Of a stretch of 64,000 bases of DNA, positions 10,123 to 20,227 are shown in pieces (within the stretch, counting starts at the first letter, position 1; each line of letters starts with the position of its first letter). Under the pieces are notes generated by a model. That model searched no databases. It was not told where the DNA came from and saw nothing but the letters and a program-made list of their open reading frames with translations. The DNA is from Mesorhizobium qingshengii (GTDB lineage Bacteria > Pseudomonadota > Alphaproteobacteria > Rhizobiales > Rhizobiaceae): contig NZ_FMXM01000005.1 of assembly GCF_900103325.1 (NCBI RefSeq), positions 1-64,000 of the forward strand, read 5' to 3'. The position numbers and the translations under genes are program-made.

Positions 10123-11289
10123 ATGACCGCATGCATCGTTGGCTGGGCGCATTCGCGCTTCGGCAAGCTCGAAGGCGAGACGCTGGAGGGCCTGATCGTC
10201 AAGGTGGCAACGGACGCCCTCGACCATGCCGGCATCGGTCCGGACGAAGTCGACGAGATCGTGCTTGGCCACTTCAATGCCGGCTTTTCGGCGCAGGATT
10301 TCACCGCCAGCCTGGTCCTCCAGGCTGACGACCGGCTGCGCTTCAAGCCGGCGACGCGCGTCGAGAACGCTTGCGCCACCGGTTCGGCGGCGGTCAGGCA
10401 GGGCATTCGCGCCATCGATGCCAACGCCGCCCGTATCGTGCTGGTGGTCGGCGCCGAGCAGATGACGACGACGCCCGGTCCCGAGATCGGCAAGAACCTG
10501 CTCAAGGCTTCCTACCTGCCCGAGGACGGCGACACGCCGGCCGGTTTCGCCGGCGTCTTCGGTAAGATCGCGCAGGCCTATTTCCAGCGCTATGGCGACC
10601 AGTCCGACGCGCTGGCGATGATCGCCGCCAAGAACCACAAGAACGGCGTCGACAATCCCTATGCGCAGATGCGCAAGGATTTCGGCTATGAGTTCTGCCG
10701 CCAGGAGAGCGAGAAGAACCCGTTCGTTGCCGGTCCGCTCAAGCGCACCGACTGCTCGCTGGTCTCCGACGGCGCCGCCGCCCTTATCCTTGCCGACACA
10801 GGGACGGCATTGAGGATGCGCCGTGCCGTCGCCTTCCGTGCCAACGAGCATGTGCAGGATTTCCTGCCGATGTCGAAGCGCGACATCCTCGCCTTCGAGG
10901 GCTGCGAGCACGCCTGGAACCAGGCGCTGAAGAACGCCGGCGTGACGCTCGACGATCTCTCCTTCGTCGAAACGCATGACTGCTTCACCATCGCCGAGCT
11001 GATCGAATATGAAGCCATGGGTCTGGCCAAGCCGGGCGAGGGCGCCAAGCTGGCGCTGGACGGCACGACAGCCAAGGACGGCCGCCTGCCGGTCAACCCC
11101 TCCGGCGGGCTGAAAGCCAAGGGCCATCCGATCGGCGCCACTGGTGTCTCCATGCATGTCCTGACCGCCATGCAGCTGGTCGGCGAGGCGGGTGGCATCC
11201 AGGTGCCCGGCGCAAAACTTGGCGGCATCTTCAACATGGGTGGTGCCGCGGTCGCCAACTACGTTTCCATTCTCGACCGGATCAGATAA
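10123..11289 (+). CDS. Thiolase / acetyl-CoA acetyltransferase family (SCP-x-like)
   Basis: A 388-aa thiolase-fold enzyme. The nucleophilic cysteine is in [11 protein letters not shown] (about residue 85). HDCFTIAE and the C-terminal [14 protein letters not shown] follow the pattern of the SCP-x-like thiolase branch, which typically cleaves or condenses branched or unusual acyl-CoAs. The start at 10123 was preferred to the in-frame ATG at 10111 because an AGGATGGAG Shine-Dalgarno-like stretch ends 4 nt before it. It is divergent from betI and 25 nt upstream of the asparaginase gene, so those two may be cotranscribed. Substrate is unknown. Confidence 0.85.
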   Translation: MTACIVGWAHSRFGKLEGETLEGLIVKVATDALDHAGIGPDEVDEIVLGHFNAGFSAQDFTASLVLQADDRLRFKPATRVENACATGSAAVRQGIRAIDANAARIVLVVGAEQMTTTPGPEIGKNLLKASYLPEDGDTPAGFAGVFGKIAQAYFQRYGDQSDALAMIAAKNHKNGVDNPYAQMRKDFGYEFCRQESEKNPFVAGPLKRTDCSLVSDGAAALILADTGTALRMRRAVAFRANEHVQDFLPMSKRDILAFEGCEHAWNQALKNAGVTLDDLSFVETHDCFTIAELIEYEAMGLAKPGEGAKLALDGTTAKDGRLPVNPSGGLKAKGHPIGATGVSMHVLTAMQLVGEAGGIQVPGAKLGGIFNMGGAAVANYVSILDRIR

Positions 11290-11314
11290 ACCGCCCGCAT
11301 CTACGGGAGGGTTC

Positions 11315-12319
11315 ATGACAAATCCGGTTCTGGTCGAGGTTCTGCGCGGCGCGATCGTCGAGAGTGCTCATCGCGGTGCAGTCGCGGTCTTCGACGCCGA
11401 CGGCAAGCCAGTCTGGGAGATCGGCGACACATCGAAGCCGGTGTTTCCGCGCTCGGCGGTCAAGGCCATTCAGGCGCTGCCGCTGGTCGAAAGCGGGGCG
11501 GCCGATGCCTATGGCTTCGGCAACCGCGAACTGGCACTCGCATGTGCGTCCCATTCGGGGGAACCGGCGCATGTCGAACTGGCGCGATCCATGCTGGCCA
11601 GGGCCGGCCTGGACGGGTCGGCGCTCGAATGCGGCGCACATTGGCCCTCCAATCATGATGCGGAGATTTCCCTCGCCCGCGCCGGCGGAACGCCGAACGC
11701 GCTGCACAACAACTGCTCCGGCAAGCATTCCGGCTTCCTTTGCACCTGCGTCCACACGGGCATTGCGCACCGCGGCTACGTCAAGGCGGGCCATGCCTTG
11801 CAGGAGATGGTCCGTGACGCGATGCAGGCCGTTACCGGCGCTGTCCATGGCGCTGACGAACGGGCGACCGATGGCTGCTCGATCCCGACCTATGCGGTGC
11901 CGCTGAGGAGTTTCGCGCTCGGCTTTGCCCGCATGGCCACGACAAACGGTTTTGGGCCCGAGCGGGCCAAGGCCGCCAAGCGTCTGTTTTCGGCCTGCAT
12001 GGCAGAACCGTTCTTCGTCGCCGGCACCGGCCGCGCCGACGTCGCTTTGATGGAAGCCGCTCCGGGCCGGATTTTCGCGAAAGGCGGCGCCGAAGGTGTC
12101 CACTGTAGCGCCATACCCGAACTTGGCCTCGGCATCGCGATCAAATGCGATGACGGCGCCGGCCGCGCCGGCGAGGCCATGGCTGCCGCCGTCCTTGCTA
12201 AGCTGCTCCACGCGGACGAGCCCTTGGCGGCGAAGTTGCTCGAATTGGCAAACGCGCCCATCGAAAGCCGGATCGCCGCCAAGGTCGGCGCGCTTCGGCC
12301 GACCGCCGCCTTGGCCTGA
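11315..12319 (+). CDS. L-asparaginase, Rhizobium etli type (ReAII/AnsA family)
   Basis: A 334-aa protein of the asparaginase class found in Rhizobium etli, unrelated to the E. coli enzymes. It hydrolyses asparagine to aspartate and ammonia in the cytoplasm. Family residues are visible: RSAVK with Ser47 and Lys50, the ASHSGEP loop at about 78-84, and NNCSGKHSGF with Cys134 and Lys137, which matches the zinc-site region of the characterised R. etli protein. A later Cys is in DGCSIPTYAVP. A strong GGGAGG ribosome-binding site precedes the ATG at 11315. It follows the thiolase gene by 25 nt and ends 12 bp from the convergent beta-helix gene. Confidence 0.9.
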   Translation: MTNPVLVEVLRGAIVESAHRGAVAVFDADGKPVWEIGDTSKPVFPRSAVKAIQALPLVESGAADAYGFGNRELALACASHSGEPAHVELARSMLARAGLDGSALECGAHWPSNHDAEISLARAGGTPNALHNNCSGKHSGFLCTCVHTGIAHRGYVKAGHALQEMVRDAMQAVTGAVHGADERATDGCSIPTYAVPLRSFALGFARMATTNGFGPERAKAAKRLFSACMAEPFFVAGTGRADVALMEAAPGRIFAKGGAEGVHCSAIPELGLGIAIKCDDGAGRAGEAMAAAVLAKLLHADEPLAAKLLELANAPIESRIAAKVGALRPTAALA

Positions 12320-12331
12320 GGCAATGAGCAC

Positions 12332-13708
12332 TTAGCTGACGTGATTGCGCTCCACGGTTAGGTGCGCATAACCGGTATCGTCGGATAAGGTCAGATCGCC
12401 CGTCGCCGGGTCGGCCCAGCGCTGGCCGACAACGGCGCCATTCAGCGCGCCGTCGATGACGTTGTCGGAAATGACCGCAGTGCCGGCGCCCTCGACGACG
12501 GACACGACAATGCCCGTTCCAGCCTTGCGGATGACGTTCCCTGTGGCGACGACATTGCGCAGGAACGGCCCCCAGCCGAGCTGCATGCCATAGAGCGGCG
12601 CGTTCTCGATGACATTGTTGGACACGGTCGTGTCAGCCTCGACGCTGATGCCGACGCCAAACCCGGGCGGGTCGGCGGGGTAGGGGCCACTGGTCGACAG
12701 ATTGCGCACGATGTTGCCCGAACAGACCCCCAGGCGGCCGCCTTCGTTGAAGTTGACGACCGAGATGCCGTTGGCGGCGCCGTCGACGATGTTGTTGCTG
12801 ATGACGGCGCCTTCGAAGGAGAATTCGGAATAGACCGCGGTCTCGCCCGAACGCGAGCAGGTGTTGCCTGATATCTGCAGATTGCTGGCGCTGTTGGCCC
12901 TGATCGCCGAGAACGCGCAATCCGAGACGATGTTGCCGGAAATGACGACATTGCCAGCCCGGAACGCGTTGATGCCATTGCCGTTCTGGCCGGTTCCGCC
13001 GCTGCGCGCCTGGATGCGTTCGATGCGGTTGCCGGTGACCATGGTCCCGTCTTCCGCCGCCTGCCAGCGGTGCACGAGGATGCCGCCATTGGCGCAGTCG
13101 GAGACGGTGTTGCCTGTGATCGCCAGTCCGCCGGCCTCGACCGAATAGATGCCGGCATCGGCAGCGCCCGATATGTCCGAGCGTTCTACCCGGCCCGTCG
13201 CGCGCTCCAGCGCCAGTCCGTTCTTGCCGCTGCCGGTGACCTGGCAGTTGTCGACGACGAGGTGAGCGACCCGGCGCAAATCGAGCAGCCCCTGCGCGTA
13301 GTCGCCCATCGAGCGGTTCGTGCCATCGAAGACCAGCCCGCCGAGTTCGATATGATCGGCCTGTTCGGCCATGAAGAGGTGCCCGTCGCCGCCATAGACG
13401 ATCCGCGTAGCGCCCGGCACGCCGGAAAGACGCACGCGGCTGGGCAGCGAGAGGTTGGAGACGACATAAGTGCCTGGCGGCAGGAACACCGGCATATCGC
13501 GGTCGTTCGCGTCGCGCAGCAGTTTGGCAAAGGCCTTGCTCTGATCGTCAAAGGTGCCCGGCCGCACGCCAAGTTCGGTGGCATTGATCGAACCGCGCAT
13601 GGACGCTTTCTCGATGCCGGTCAGGCCCGCGGCCGCTGCTCTGCCGAGCGAGAGGCCGAATACGGCGAAACCAGCCGTTCCGGTCAGCAGCTTTCGTCTG
13701 TTCAACAT
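12332..13708 (-). CDS. Tat-exported right-handed beta-helix repeat protein (TIGR03808 type)
   Basis: A roughly 458-aa protein with an N-terminal twin-arginine-like signal (LNRRKLLTGTAGFAVFGLSL), then many imperfect repeats of the form GN-x-V/I-x-x-C/A that form a parallel beta-helix, as in pectate lyase-like folds. The first region (LPPGTYVVSNLSLP) is the usual beta-helix N-cap. It fits the TIGR03808 family of twin-arginine-translocated repeat proteins common in Rhizobiales. Function is unknown; polysaccharide binding or cleavage is a guess. A GTG at 13714 is an alternative start; the ATG at 13708 is preferred. Confidence 0.85.
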   Translation of the reverse strand: MLNRRKLLTGTAGFAVFGLSLGRAAAAGLTGIEKASMRGSINATELGVRPGTFDDQSKAFAKLLRDANDRDMPVFLPPGTYVVSNLSLPSRVRLSGVPGATRIVYGGDGHLFMAEQADHIELGGLVFDGTNRSMGDYAQGLLDLRRVAHLVVDNCQVTGSGKNGLALERATGRVERSDISGAADAGIYSVEAGGLAITGNTVSDCANGGILVHRWQAAEDGTMVTGNRIERIQARSGGTGQNGNGINAFRAGNVVISGNIVSDCAFSAIRANSASNLQISGNTCSRSGETAVYSEFSFEGAVISNNIVDGAANGISVVNFNEGGRLGVCSGNIVRNLSTSGPYPADPPGFGVGISVEADTTVSNNVIENAPLYGMQLGWGPFLRNVVATGNVIRKAGTGIVVSVVEGAGTAVISDNVIDGALNGAVVGQRWADPATGDLTLSDDTGYAHLTVERNHVS

Positions 13709-13829
13709 CGGCACAGGTCCTGGTGTTCAACCCCCACACCGCAGGAATCGTGCCAGACGTTTTGTCTCTTCTTTCGGGCAGTAACGACAATGGCTTGTCG
13801 AGCAGCCTCTCCGCGCCTAAGTTCAACGA

Positions 13830-14303
13830 ATGAGCAGAGCTTTTACTCGCGAGGAAGACAGCGAAAACGCCATCGCCGGCGTTGGCGAGCGGCCGATCAG
13901 CCAGCACCGCAATCTGGTGACGGAGCATGGCTTGGCGATGATCGAGGAAAATTTGGCCGACTTGCGCGACATACTGGCGAAAGCCGAACGGAAAGCCGAC
14001 CGCGAACGCATCGCGGTGGTGTCGCGCGACCTGCGCTATTGGACCGCCCGGCGCGAAAGCGCCGAACTGTCCGTGCCAGAGCCGGGCAGCGACCTTGTTC
14101 GCTTCGGCATGGGTGTCACGCTGGAAGGCGATGACGGGAAGAAGGTGCACTGGAAAATCGTTGGCGAGGACGAGGCCGATCCGGCCAAGGGCACGATTTC
14201 CCACGTCTCGCCGATGGCCGTGGCGCTGTTTGGCAAGAAGGTCGGCGAGGTCGTTACGGTCAACGGCAAGGAATGGGAAATCGTCAAGCTCTCGGATGGC
14301 TGA
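13830..14303 (+). CDS. GreA/GreB-family transcription elongation factor-like protein
   Basis: A 157-aa protein with an N-terminal region of coiled-coil character (about 30-80) and a C-terminal FKBP-like domain. That domain shows the GreA pattern VRFGMGVTLE, then ISHVSPMAVALFGKKVGEVV (the PLGxALLGK-like segment) and a terminal hydrophobic strand. The N-terminus has about 20 extra residues compared with classical GreA, and the acidic tip residues are not clearly preserved. It may bind RNA polymerase's secondary channel without full cleavage stimulation. It is divergent from the beta-helix gene and convergent with the AbrB-like gene. Confidence 0.8.
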   Translation: MSRAFTREEDSENAIAGVGERPISQHRNLVTEHGLAMIEENLADLRDILAKAERKADRERIAVVSRDLRYWTARRESAELSVPEPGSDLVRFGMGVTLEGDDGKKVHWKIVGEDEADPAKGTISHVSPMAVALFGKKVGEVVTVNGKEWEIVKLSDG

Positions 14304-14317
14304 CGCCAGCTGGCGTC
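14302..14317. terminator. Perfect 16-bp palindrome between convergent genes
   Basis: GACGCCAGCTGGCGTC is its own reverse complement and occupies the short gap between the stops of the GreA-like gene and the AbrB-like gene. It can form a 6-bp stem with a 4-nt loop on either strand. It lacks a proper T-tract, so terminator activity is only possible, not shown. Confidence 0.35.
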
Positions 14318-14319
14318 GT

Positions 14320-14544
14320 CTATTTGGCCAGCCTTTGCAATGTGACCTCATACTTGTCCATGACATCACGAGCAGCGCGCATCCGCCGCTCGACGTCGTC
14401 ACCCACCGGTCTTAGAATGACGCCGTCATCGGTTTCGATAATCTGGAGTTGATCGCCCACTTGCAGGTTCAAGCTGTTGAGCATTCCCCGTGGCAAGATC
14501 ACGGCGCCTGATCCGTCTTCGAGCTTGTGGATGATAGTCTTCAC
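14320..14544 (-). CDS. AbrB/MazE/SpoVT-type DNA-binding protein
   Basis: A 74-aa protein with the swapped-hairpin AbrB fold: GSGAVILPRGMLNSLNLQVGDQLQII (about residues 11-36) is the standard pattern of MazE-type antitoxins. The C-terminal tail is helical and charged. It contacts DNA as a dimer and usually autoregulates its operon. No toxin gene (MazF, PIN or Doc type) follows: downstream is the convergent GreA-like gene, and upstream is the 3' end of the mutase operon. It is therefore an orphan antitoxin-like regulator or a stand-alone transcription factor. Confidence 0.8.
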   Translation of the reverse strand: MKTIIHKLEDGSGAVILPRGMLNSLNLQVGDQLQIIETDDGVILRPVGDDVERRMRAARDVMDKYEVTLQRLAK

Positions 14545-14610
14545 GGTCGTTACCCTTGGTTGCGTCTGTCAGTTTGGCACAACCTTTTCCGGCAATACAG
14601 CAATGTTCGC

Positions 14611-16731
14611 TTAGCCCGCCAACAGCCGATCCATCAGCCGATCAGCCGCCTCCGGAATGACAGTGCCCGGCGGGAAGATTTCCGCCGCGCCGGCCTTCAG
14701 GACGGCGTCGTAATCCTGTGGCGGGATGACGCCGCCGGCCACGATCAGCATATCACTTCGTCCGAGCTTTTTCAGCGCGTCGCGCAACTCGGGGATCAAT
14801 GTCAGATGTCCCGCCGCCAGCGACGAAGCGCCGACGATATGGACATCATGTTCGATCGCCAGTTTCGCGATTTCCTCCGGCGTCTGGAACATCGCGCCGA
14901 CAGTGACGTCGAAACCGAGATCGGCGAAAGCCGTGGCGATGACCTTCTGCCCACGGTCGTGGCCGTCCTGTCCCATCTTGGCAACGAGAATGCGCGGCTT
15001 GCCGCCGAATTTCTTCTCGAAGGCCTCAAGCTTGTCCTGCAGCCGGTCGACCACGGGATTGTCGCCGAGCGCCTTGCGGTAGACGCCGGAAATGGTCTGG
15101 ACCGTCGCAACGTGGCGGCCAAAGGCTTTCTCCAACGCGAACGAGATCTCGCCGACGGTGGCATTGGCGCGCGCGGCGCGGATGGCGAACTCCAGCAGGT
15201 TTTCATTGCCCTGTGCGGCACGGGTCAGCGCATCGAGCGCGCTTTCGACGGCGGCGACATCGCGCGTGCCTTTCAGCCTTTGCAGCTTCGACAGTTGCCG
15301 GGCCCTGACTTCGGCATTGTCGATCTTCAGCACGTCGACCTCGATGTCGGTCCCTGGACGATGGGCGTTGACGCCGACCAGCATCTGTTCGCCGGAATCG
15401 ATGCGCGCCTGCGTGCGCGCCGCGGCCTCTTCGATGCGCAGCTTCGGTATGCCCCTTTCCGTCGCGGCGGCCATGCCGCCGAGCGCCTCGACCTCCTCGA
15501 TATGGGCAAGTGCGCGCGCCGCGAGGTCATGCGTGAGCCGTTCGAGATAGGCAGAGCCGCCCCAGGGATCGATGATGCGCGTGGTGCCGGATTCCTTCTG
15601 CAAGATGAGCTGCGTGTTGCGGGCGATGCGGGCCGAGTGGTCGGTAGGTAGTGCCATCGCCTCGTCGAAGGAATTGGTGTGCAGCGACTGCGTGTGGCCC
15701 TGCGTCGCCGCCATCGCCTCGATCATGGTGCGGATGATGTTGTTGTAGGGGTCCTGCGCCGTCAGCGACCAGCCTGAGGTCTGGCAATGAGTGCGCAGCG
15801 ACAGCGAGCGTTCGTCCTTCGGCGAAAAGTTCTTCGCCATCAACGTCGCCCACAACAGGCGCGCCGCCCTCAGCTTGGCCACTTCCATGAAGAAGTTCAT
15901 ACCGATCGCCCAGAAGAAGGACAGGCGCGGCGCGAAGCGGTCGATATCGAGGCCCGCCGCAACGCCGGCGCGGGCATACTCGATGCCGTCGGCGATCGTA
16001 TAGGCGAGCTCGAGGTCGGCCGTCGCACCGGCTTCCTGCATGTGATAGCCCGAGATCGAGATCGAATTGAACTTCGGCATGTTCTTCGACGTGTAGGAGA
16101 AGATGTCGGAAACGATGCGCATCGAGGGTTTCGGCGGGTAGATGTAGGTGTTGCGGACCATGAACTCCTTCAGAATGTCGTTCTGTATCGTCCCCGCGAG
16201 ATCCTTCTGCGCAACGCCCTGTTCTTCCGCCGCCACGATGTAGAGCGCCATGATCGGCAGCACCGCGCCGTTCATCGTCATCGACACCGTCATGTCGCCG
16301 AGCGGAATCTCGTCGAAGAGTTGCCGCATGTCGAGGATGGAATCGATGGCGACACCCGCCATGCCGACATCGCCGGCGACGCGCGGATGGTCGCTGTCAT
16401 ACCCGCGATGCGTGGCGAGATCGAAGGCGACCGACAGGCCCTTCTGGCCGGCGGCAAGGTTGCGCCGGTAAAAGGCGTTGGACTCCTCCGCCGTCGAGAA
16501 GCCGGCATATTGCCGGATCGTCCAGGGTTGCTGGACATACATGGTCGGGTAAGGGCCCCGCACAAAGGGCGGCAGGCCCGGATAGGTGTCGAGGTGCGAC
16601 AAGCCCTTGAGGTCACCCTGGTTGTACAGATGCTTGACGACCAGACCTTCCGGCGTCGTCCGCTGGCCCTTGACCTCGACGGGAACGCGGCGTGGCGGCA
16701 CCCAGCCGATCTGGCCGAAATCCGGGATCAA
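14611..16731 (-). CDS. Methylmalonyl-CoA mutase large (catalytic) subunit
   Basis: A 706-aa adenosylcobalamin-dependent mutase interconverting methylmalonyl-CoA and succinyl-CoA. The N-terminal TIM barrel contains [18 protein letters not shown] and the long conserved block around [20 protein letters not shown]. The C-terminal B12 domain carries the base-off motif DGHDRG, where His ligates cobalt. I place the start at a TTG (16731): there is no ATG in register, and this TTG overlaps the TGA of the upstream small-subunit gene as TTGA, giving a 706-aa protein close to the family length. Function is in propionyl-CoA and odd-chain or branched-chain catabolism. In Sinorhizobium the equivalent gene is called bhbA. 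Confidence 0.93.
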   Translation of the reverse strand: MIPDFGQIGWVPPRRVPVEVKGQRTTPEGLVVKHLYNQGDLKGLSHLDTYPGLPPFVRGPYPTMYVQQPWTIRQYAGFSTAEESNAFYRRNLAAGQKGLSVAFDLATHRGYDSDHPRVAGDVGMAGVAIDSILDMRQLFDEIPLGDMTVSMTMNGAVLPIMALYIVAAEEQGVAQKDLAGTIQNDILKEFMVRNTYIYPPKPSMRIVSDIFSYTSKNMPKFNSISISGYHMQEAGATADLELAYTIADGIEYARAGVAAGLDIDRFAPRLSFFWAIGMNFFMEVAKLRAARLLWATLMAKNFSPKDERSLSLRTHCQTSGWSLTAQDPYNNIIRTMIEAMAATQGHTQSLHTNSFDEAMALPTDHSARIARNTQLILQKESGTTRIIDPWGGSAYLERLTHDLAARALAHIEEVEALGGMAAATERGIPKLRIEEAAARTQARIDSGEQMLVGVNAHRPGTDIEVDVLKIDNAEVRARQLSKLQRLKGTRDVAAVESALDALTRAAQGNENLLEFAIRAARANATVGEISFALEKAFGRHVATVQTISGVYRKALGDNPVVDRLQDKLEAFEKKFGGKPRILVAKMGQDGHDRGQKVIATAFADLGFDVTVGAMFQTPEEIAKLAIEHDVHIVGASSLAAGHLTLIPELRDALKKLGRSDMLIVAGGVIPPQDYDAVLKAGAAEIFPPGTVIPEAADRLMDRLLAG

Positions 16732-18170
16732 GAGACGGCTCCGATCGACTGGTCGATGCGGACGGGAAACAGGGGCTCGCAGACGGCAACGCCTTCGGTG
16801 AAGGCAGGTCGCCGTTCCGCCGCCAGCGTCTCGACCGGACGATCGCTTTTCAGGGGATAGAGTGTGGTGCCGATGATAGCCCGTGCGCCTGCCTTGTAGG
16901 CTGCGTTGCGCCGCGTCGCCGAGGCGTGAACGCGTGCCTGGATATGTCCGTCCTGGAGGCTGGACAACACGCCGCCCTCGGCCTCGATCTTCTGCAATTC
17001 CGCCCAGGCTACCTCGCACAGCTCCTCGGTCAGCGCTTCGACCGCGCCGGAACCACAGGCAGGATCGGCGACATGATCGATATGGCTTTCATGGGCCATG
17101 ATCAGTTGCGCGTTGCGGGCGACGCGGCGGGCAAAGCCCGCCGGCAGGCCGTGCACGATCGTGTGCGGCAGGATGGAAATCGAATCCGCGCCGCCCGCCG
17201 CCGCGGCGAAGGCGGCAATGGCGGTACGCAGGATGTTGGTCTCGCAATCCATCGCCGTCATCATGCGAAACGATGTCTCGGCATGGACATTGGCCGTGGA
17301 ATTCGGGATCGAGCACGCCTCCTGTGCACGCGCCCAAAGCCTGCGCAGGGCCCGGACCTTGGCGATGGACAGGAACTGGTCCTGGTCGACGCTCAGCGCG
17401 AAACCGATATGGGGCGCGGCATAGACAAGCGGCTGCCGCGCCTTCTCGAACATTCTGAGATAGGACACCGCGGAAGCGAGCATGATGCCGAGTTCTTGTC
17501 CTTCCGTCGCGCCGGCATTGTGGAACACGCGCCCGTCCGCCTCCAGAAGCACGCCCGGAACGCCCATCGAGAAGAAATGCGCCAGCGATTGCGGCATCGA
17601 TGCCTGCAGGGCCTCGATCGACATGCGCAACCGGCCGGTTCCGGCAAAAATAGCCGCCGGATCGATGCCGAAGGAGAGGTTGAGCTTTGTCGGATCGGAC
17701 CGGCGTTTGCTGAGGAACGCCACCAGCCAGTCGGCCACGGCGCGGCTCCAGGGATGGGCGTCGATGCGGACCTGCACGCGGTTGAGCGGTACGCCGTCCA
17801 GCACCGTCTCCAGAGCCTGCGCTGTCCTCGGCAGGCCATAACCGAATGCATTCGGGGCGCCTTCGAAGACAAGCGACAATCCAGTGGCCCCCTGCGCCAC
17901 ATCCTCCAGCACCTGGGCCTTGGCGCGGTCGATGTCGGGATCGTCGACCCGCTGGCTGACGATCCAGGGCGAGGTGGGGTTTGTGCGCACCATCGGTTCG
18001 GCCGCCATGCTGCGGTCGTAGAGCGGTTCGATGCGGATGTTGTCGTCTGTATGCGAGACCAGTTTTTCCTCGAAGGAAGCGCCGGCAAGCGCCTTTTCCG
18101 CCAGGGCCAGCCATCGCTGGCGCTCGGCGTTTGCGGGTTCAACATTTTGGATTACGGCTCCGGCGCCCAT
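16728..18170 (-). CDS. Methylmalonyl-CoA mutase small subunit
   Basis: A 480-aa homologue of the mutase barrel domain that lacks the catalytic B12-binding block, as expected for the non-catalytic subunit of heterodimeric mutases. Recognisable stretches are [27 protein letters not shown] and [16 protein letters not shown]. The stop codon is shared with the TTG start of the large subunit, so expression is probably translationally coupled in a 1:1 ratio. Many alphaproteobacteria use a single large mutase without a small subunit, so the heterodimer is notable. The G-protein chaperone gene (meaB/argK) is not adjacent in this window. Confidence 0.9.
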   Translation of the reverse strand: MGAGAVIQNVEPANAERQRWLALAEKALAGASFEEKLVSHTDDNIRIEPLYDRSMAAEPMVRTNPTSPWIVSQRVDDPDIDRAKAQVLEDVAQGATGLSLVFEGAPNAFGYGLPRTAQALETVLDGVPLNRVQVRIDAHPWSRAVADWLVAFLSKRRSDPTKLNLSFGIDPAAIFAGTGRLRMSIEALQASMPQSLAHFFSMGVPGVLLEADGRVFHNAGATEGQELGIMLASAVSYLRMFEKARQPLVYAAPHIGFALSVDQDQFLSIAKVRALRRLWARAQEACSIPNSTANVHAETSFRMMTAMDCETNILRTAIAAFAAAAGGADSISILPHTIVHGLPAGFARRVARNAQLIMAHESHIDHVADPACGSGAVEALTEELCEVAWAELQKIEAEGGVLSSLQDGHIQARVHASATRRNAAYKAGARAIIGTTLYPLKSDRPVETLAAERRPAFTEGVAVCEPLFPVRIDQSIGAVS

Positions 18171-18491
18171 CCGTCTTCCTCGCTTTTATGCGGCCGCACC
18201 AACCTGGAGCAATTCAGTCTAGGGCTCCCAGTCCTATATCGCAATCCAATGCCCTTCCTGGGGGCTGAATTCGATCCATCGGATATAGGTCGACCTGCGG
18301 GCACGAACCATGAACGATTGCCAAACGCCGGCAAAATCCGCAAGCTCCAAAAAACCCGATTTCGACGATTGGCCCCGGTTTGAACGAATGGCCCCAGCTT
18401 AGACGAATGGCATTGTCGCTGCGCAACGGCCTCACTATACCTGCGGCAAGGCCACTGGCTTTAAAGACCTCACTTTGCGGAGACCGGACAT
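18171..18491. other. Intergenic region between divergent mutase and HerA-like genes
   Basis: 321 bp with no convincing gene. It should hold the promoters of the minus-strand mutase operon and the plus-strand ATPase gene. The only structure noticed is a short tandem repeat at 18365-18415, annotated separately. Confidence 0.6.
18365..18415. repeat. 19-bp tandem direct repeat, 2.7 copies
   Basis: Three units start at 18365, 18384 and 18403 with a 19-bp period. Each begins ACGAWTGGC; the first two share ACGAWTGGCCCC and the third diverges after ACGAATGGC. They lie upstream of the HerA-like gene. The regular spacing resembles tandem protein-binding sites, but no known regulator motif was recognised. 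Confidence 0.5.
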
Positions 18492-20039
18492 ATGGCTGAC
18501 GACACCAGCATTTTCATCGGCGCCAGCCGCAAGCCGGACGACAGCTACCAGCGTGCCGAGCAGCTGTTGCTGCAGTACGGGAATCGCCACGGCCTGGTGA
18601 CCGGCGCTACAGGTACTGGCAAGACCGTTACCTTGCAGATCCTGGCTGAAGGTTTTTCCAACGCCGGCGTGCCGGTTTTCTGCGCCGATATCAAGGGCGA
18701 CCTGTCCGGCATCGCCATGATGGGCACGGCACAGGATTTCCTCGTCAAGCGCGCCGAACAGATCAAACTAGACCCCTATGACTTTCAGGAATTTCCGGTG
18801 ATCTTCTGGGACCTGTTCGGGGAGCAGGGCCATCCGATTCGCGCCACCGTCTCGGAAATGGGGCCGCTGCTTTTGTCGCGCCTGATGAACCTGACCGAGG
18901 CGCAGGAAGGCATCATGAACATCGCCTTCCGCCTGGCGGACGAGGAAGGCATGCTGCTGCTCGACATGAAGGATCTGCAGGCGCTCTTGGCCAACATAGC
19001 CGAGCGCGCCGACGAGATCGGTTCGCGCTACGGCAATGTGACGAAGCCTTCAGTGGGGGCCATCCAGCGCACGCTGTTGGTCCTCGAGCAGCAGGGGGCC
19101 GCGCACTTCTTCGGCGAGCCGGCCCTGCGGATCTCCGACATCATGCGCACCACGCGCGACGGGCGTGGTGCCATCAGCGTGCTTGCCGCCGACAAGCTGA
19201 TGATGAATCCGCGGCTCTACGCGACATTCCTTCTGTGGCTGATGTCGGAACTGTTCGAAGTGCTGCCGGAAGTCGGCGACCCCGACAAGCCGAAGCTGGT
19301 GTTCTTCTTCGACGAGGCGCATCTTCTGTTCGACGAAGCGCCCAAAGTGCTGGTCGATCGCGTCGAACAGGTGGTCCGCCTGATCCGTTCGAAAGGCGTC
19401 GGCGTCTATTTCGTCACGCAAAACCCCTTGGATATCCCTGAAAAGGTTCTGGCCCAGCTCGGCAATCGCGTGCAGCACGCGCTGCGCGCCTATACGCCGC
19501 GTGAGCAGCAGGCGGTGAGGACGGCGGCCGAGACGTTCCGGCCAAATCCCGATTTCGACTGCATGACCGCCATCACCCAGCTCGCCACCGGCGAGGCGCT
19601 GGTCTCCACACTGGAAGCCAAGGGCGTTCCGTCCATGGTGCAGCGGACGCTGATTCGTCCGCCGTCATCCCGGCTTGGCCCGATCACGCCCGACGAGCGT
19701 CGCAAGCTGATCCAGGAAAGCCCGGTCGCCGGCCAGTACGACCAGGTCGTCGATCGCGAATCGGCTTTCGAGATGCTGCAGAAAAAAGCCAAGGAGGCGC
19801 AGGACGCCGAAGAACAGGCGCAGCAGGCCGGCAGCGGCGGCTCGCGCTGGACCATTCCCGGCTTCGGCAACGACGATTCGACGCCTCAATCGGGCGGCAG
19901 GCGCGCGCCGGCGCCAAGGCCGTCCAACCGCCAGACCGTGGCAGAGGCCGCGATCAAGTCGGTGGTGCGCTCGGTTGGCTCATCGGTCGGACGCGCCATC
20001 GTGCGCGGGATACTGGGCAGCCTCTCCAGGGGGCGGTGA
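18492..20039 (+). CDS. HerA-like ATPase of the DUF853 family
   Basis: A 515-aa P-loop ATPase. Walker A is [11 protein letters not shown] (about residues 37-47), and Walker B is [16 protein letters not shown]. The block [34 protein letters not shown] region further on is typical of DUF853 (E. coli YjgR relatives). The C-terminal 80 residues are low-complexity, Pro/Ser/Arg-rich and probably disordered, ending in a basic segment. The fold belongs to the FtsK/HerA translocase clade, but a cellular role is not established for this family. The gene stands alone and is convergent with the methyltransferase gene. Confidence 0.88.
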   Translation: MADDTSIFIGASRKPDDSYQRAEQLLLQYGNRHGLVTGATGTGKTVTLQILAEGFSNAGVPVFCADIKGDLSGIAMMGTAQDFLVKRAEQIKLDPYDFQEFPVIFWDLFGEQGHPIRATVSEMGPLLLSRLMNLTEAQEGIMNIAFRLADEEGMLLLDMKDLQALLANIAERADEIGSRYGNVTKPSVGAIQRTLLVLEQQGAAHFFGEPALRISDIMRTTRDGRGAISVLAADKLMMNPRLYATFLLWLMSELFEVLPEVGDPDKPKLVFFFDEAHLLFDEAPKVLVDRVEQVVRLIRSKGVGVYFVTQNPLDIPEKVLAQLGNRVQHALRAYTPREQQAVRTAAETFRPNPDFDCMTAITQLATGEALVSTLEAKGVPSMVQRTLIRPPSSRLGPITPDERRKLIQESPVAGQYDQVVDRESAFEMLQKKAKEAQDAEEQAQQAGSGGSRWTIPGFGNDDSTPQSGGRRAPAPRPSNRQTVAEAAIKSVVRSVGSSVGRAIVRGILGSLSRGR

Positions 20040-20187
20040 GCATCGGATCCGAGGCAGGGGCATCCGTTTTGGCGAAATGCCGTGACTTGAGGCGGTGCCG
20101 CCGGCCGGATAGGCGGCTGCGCAAGGCGCTCTGCGCCAATAGCTGCCGTTGAAGTATTGGGACAGCTGGTTTCGCATCAAAAATCCT

Positions 20188-20218
20188 GGCCGGTTCGAGA
20201 CAGGGACCCGAACCGGCC
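20188..20218. terminator. Bidirectional intrinsic terminator
   Basis: A perfect 10-bp stem (GGCCGGTTCG at 20188-20197 pairing with 20209-20218) has an 11-nt loop. It is followed on the plus strand by CTTTCTT and on the minus strand by AGGATTTTTG. It sits between the convergent HerA-like and methyltransferase genes, so it can serve both. Confidence 0.75.
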
Positions 20219-20227
20219 CTTTCTTCG

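Noticed and set aside
14320..14544. AbrB-like gene as half of a toxin-antitoxin pair
   Set aside because: No toxin-like gene is present on either side; the nearest genes are a GreA-like factor and the mutase subunit.
16692..18383. 563-codon plus-strand frame over the mutase small subunit
   Set aside because: The antisense protein is clearly methylmalonyl-CoA mutase. The plus frame is Arg/Gly/His-rich without a family pattern.
20188..20218. tRNA-like GGTTCGA sequence
   Set aside because: The GGTTCGA belongs to a perfect 10-bp terminator stem. No acceptor or anticodon arm can be formed around it.
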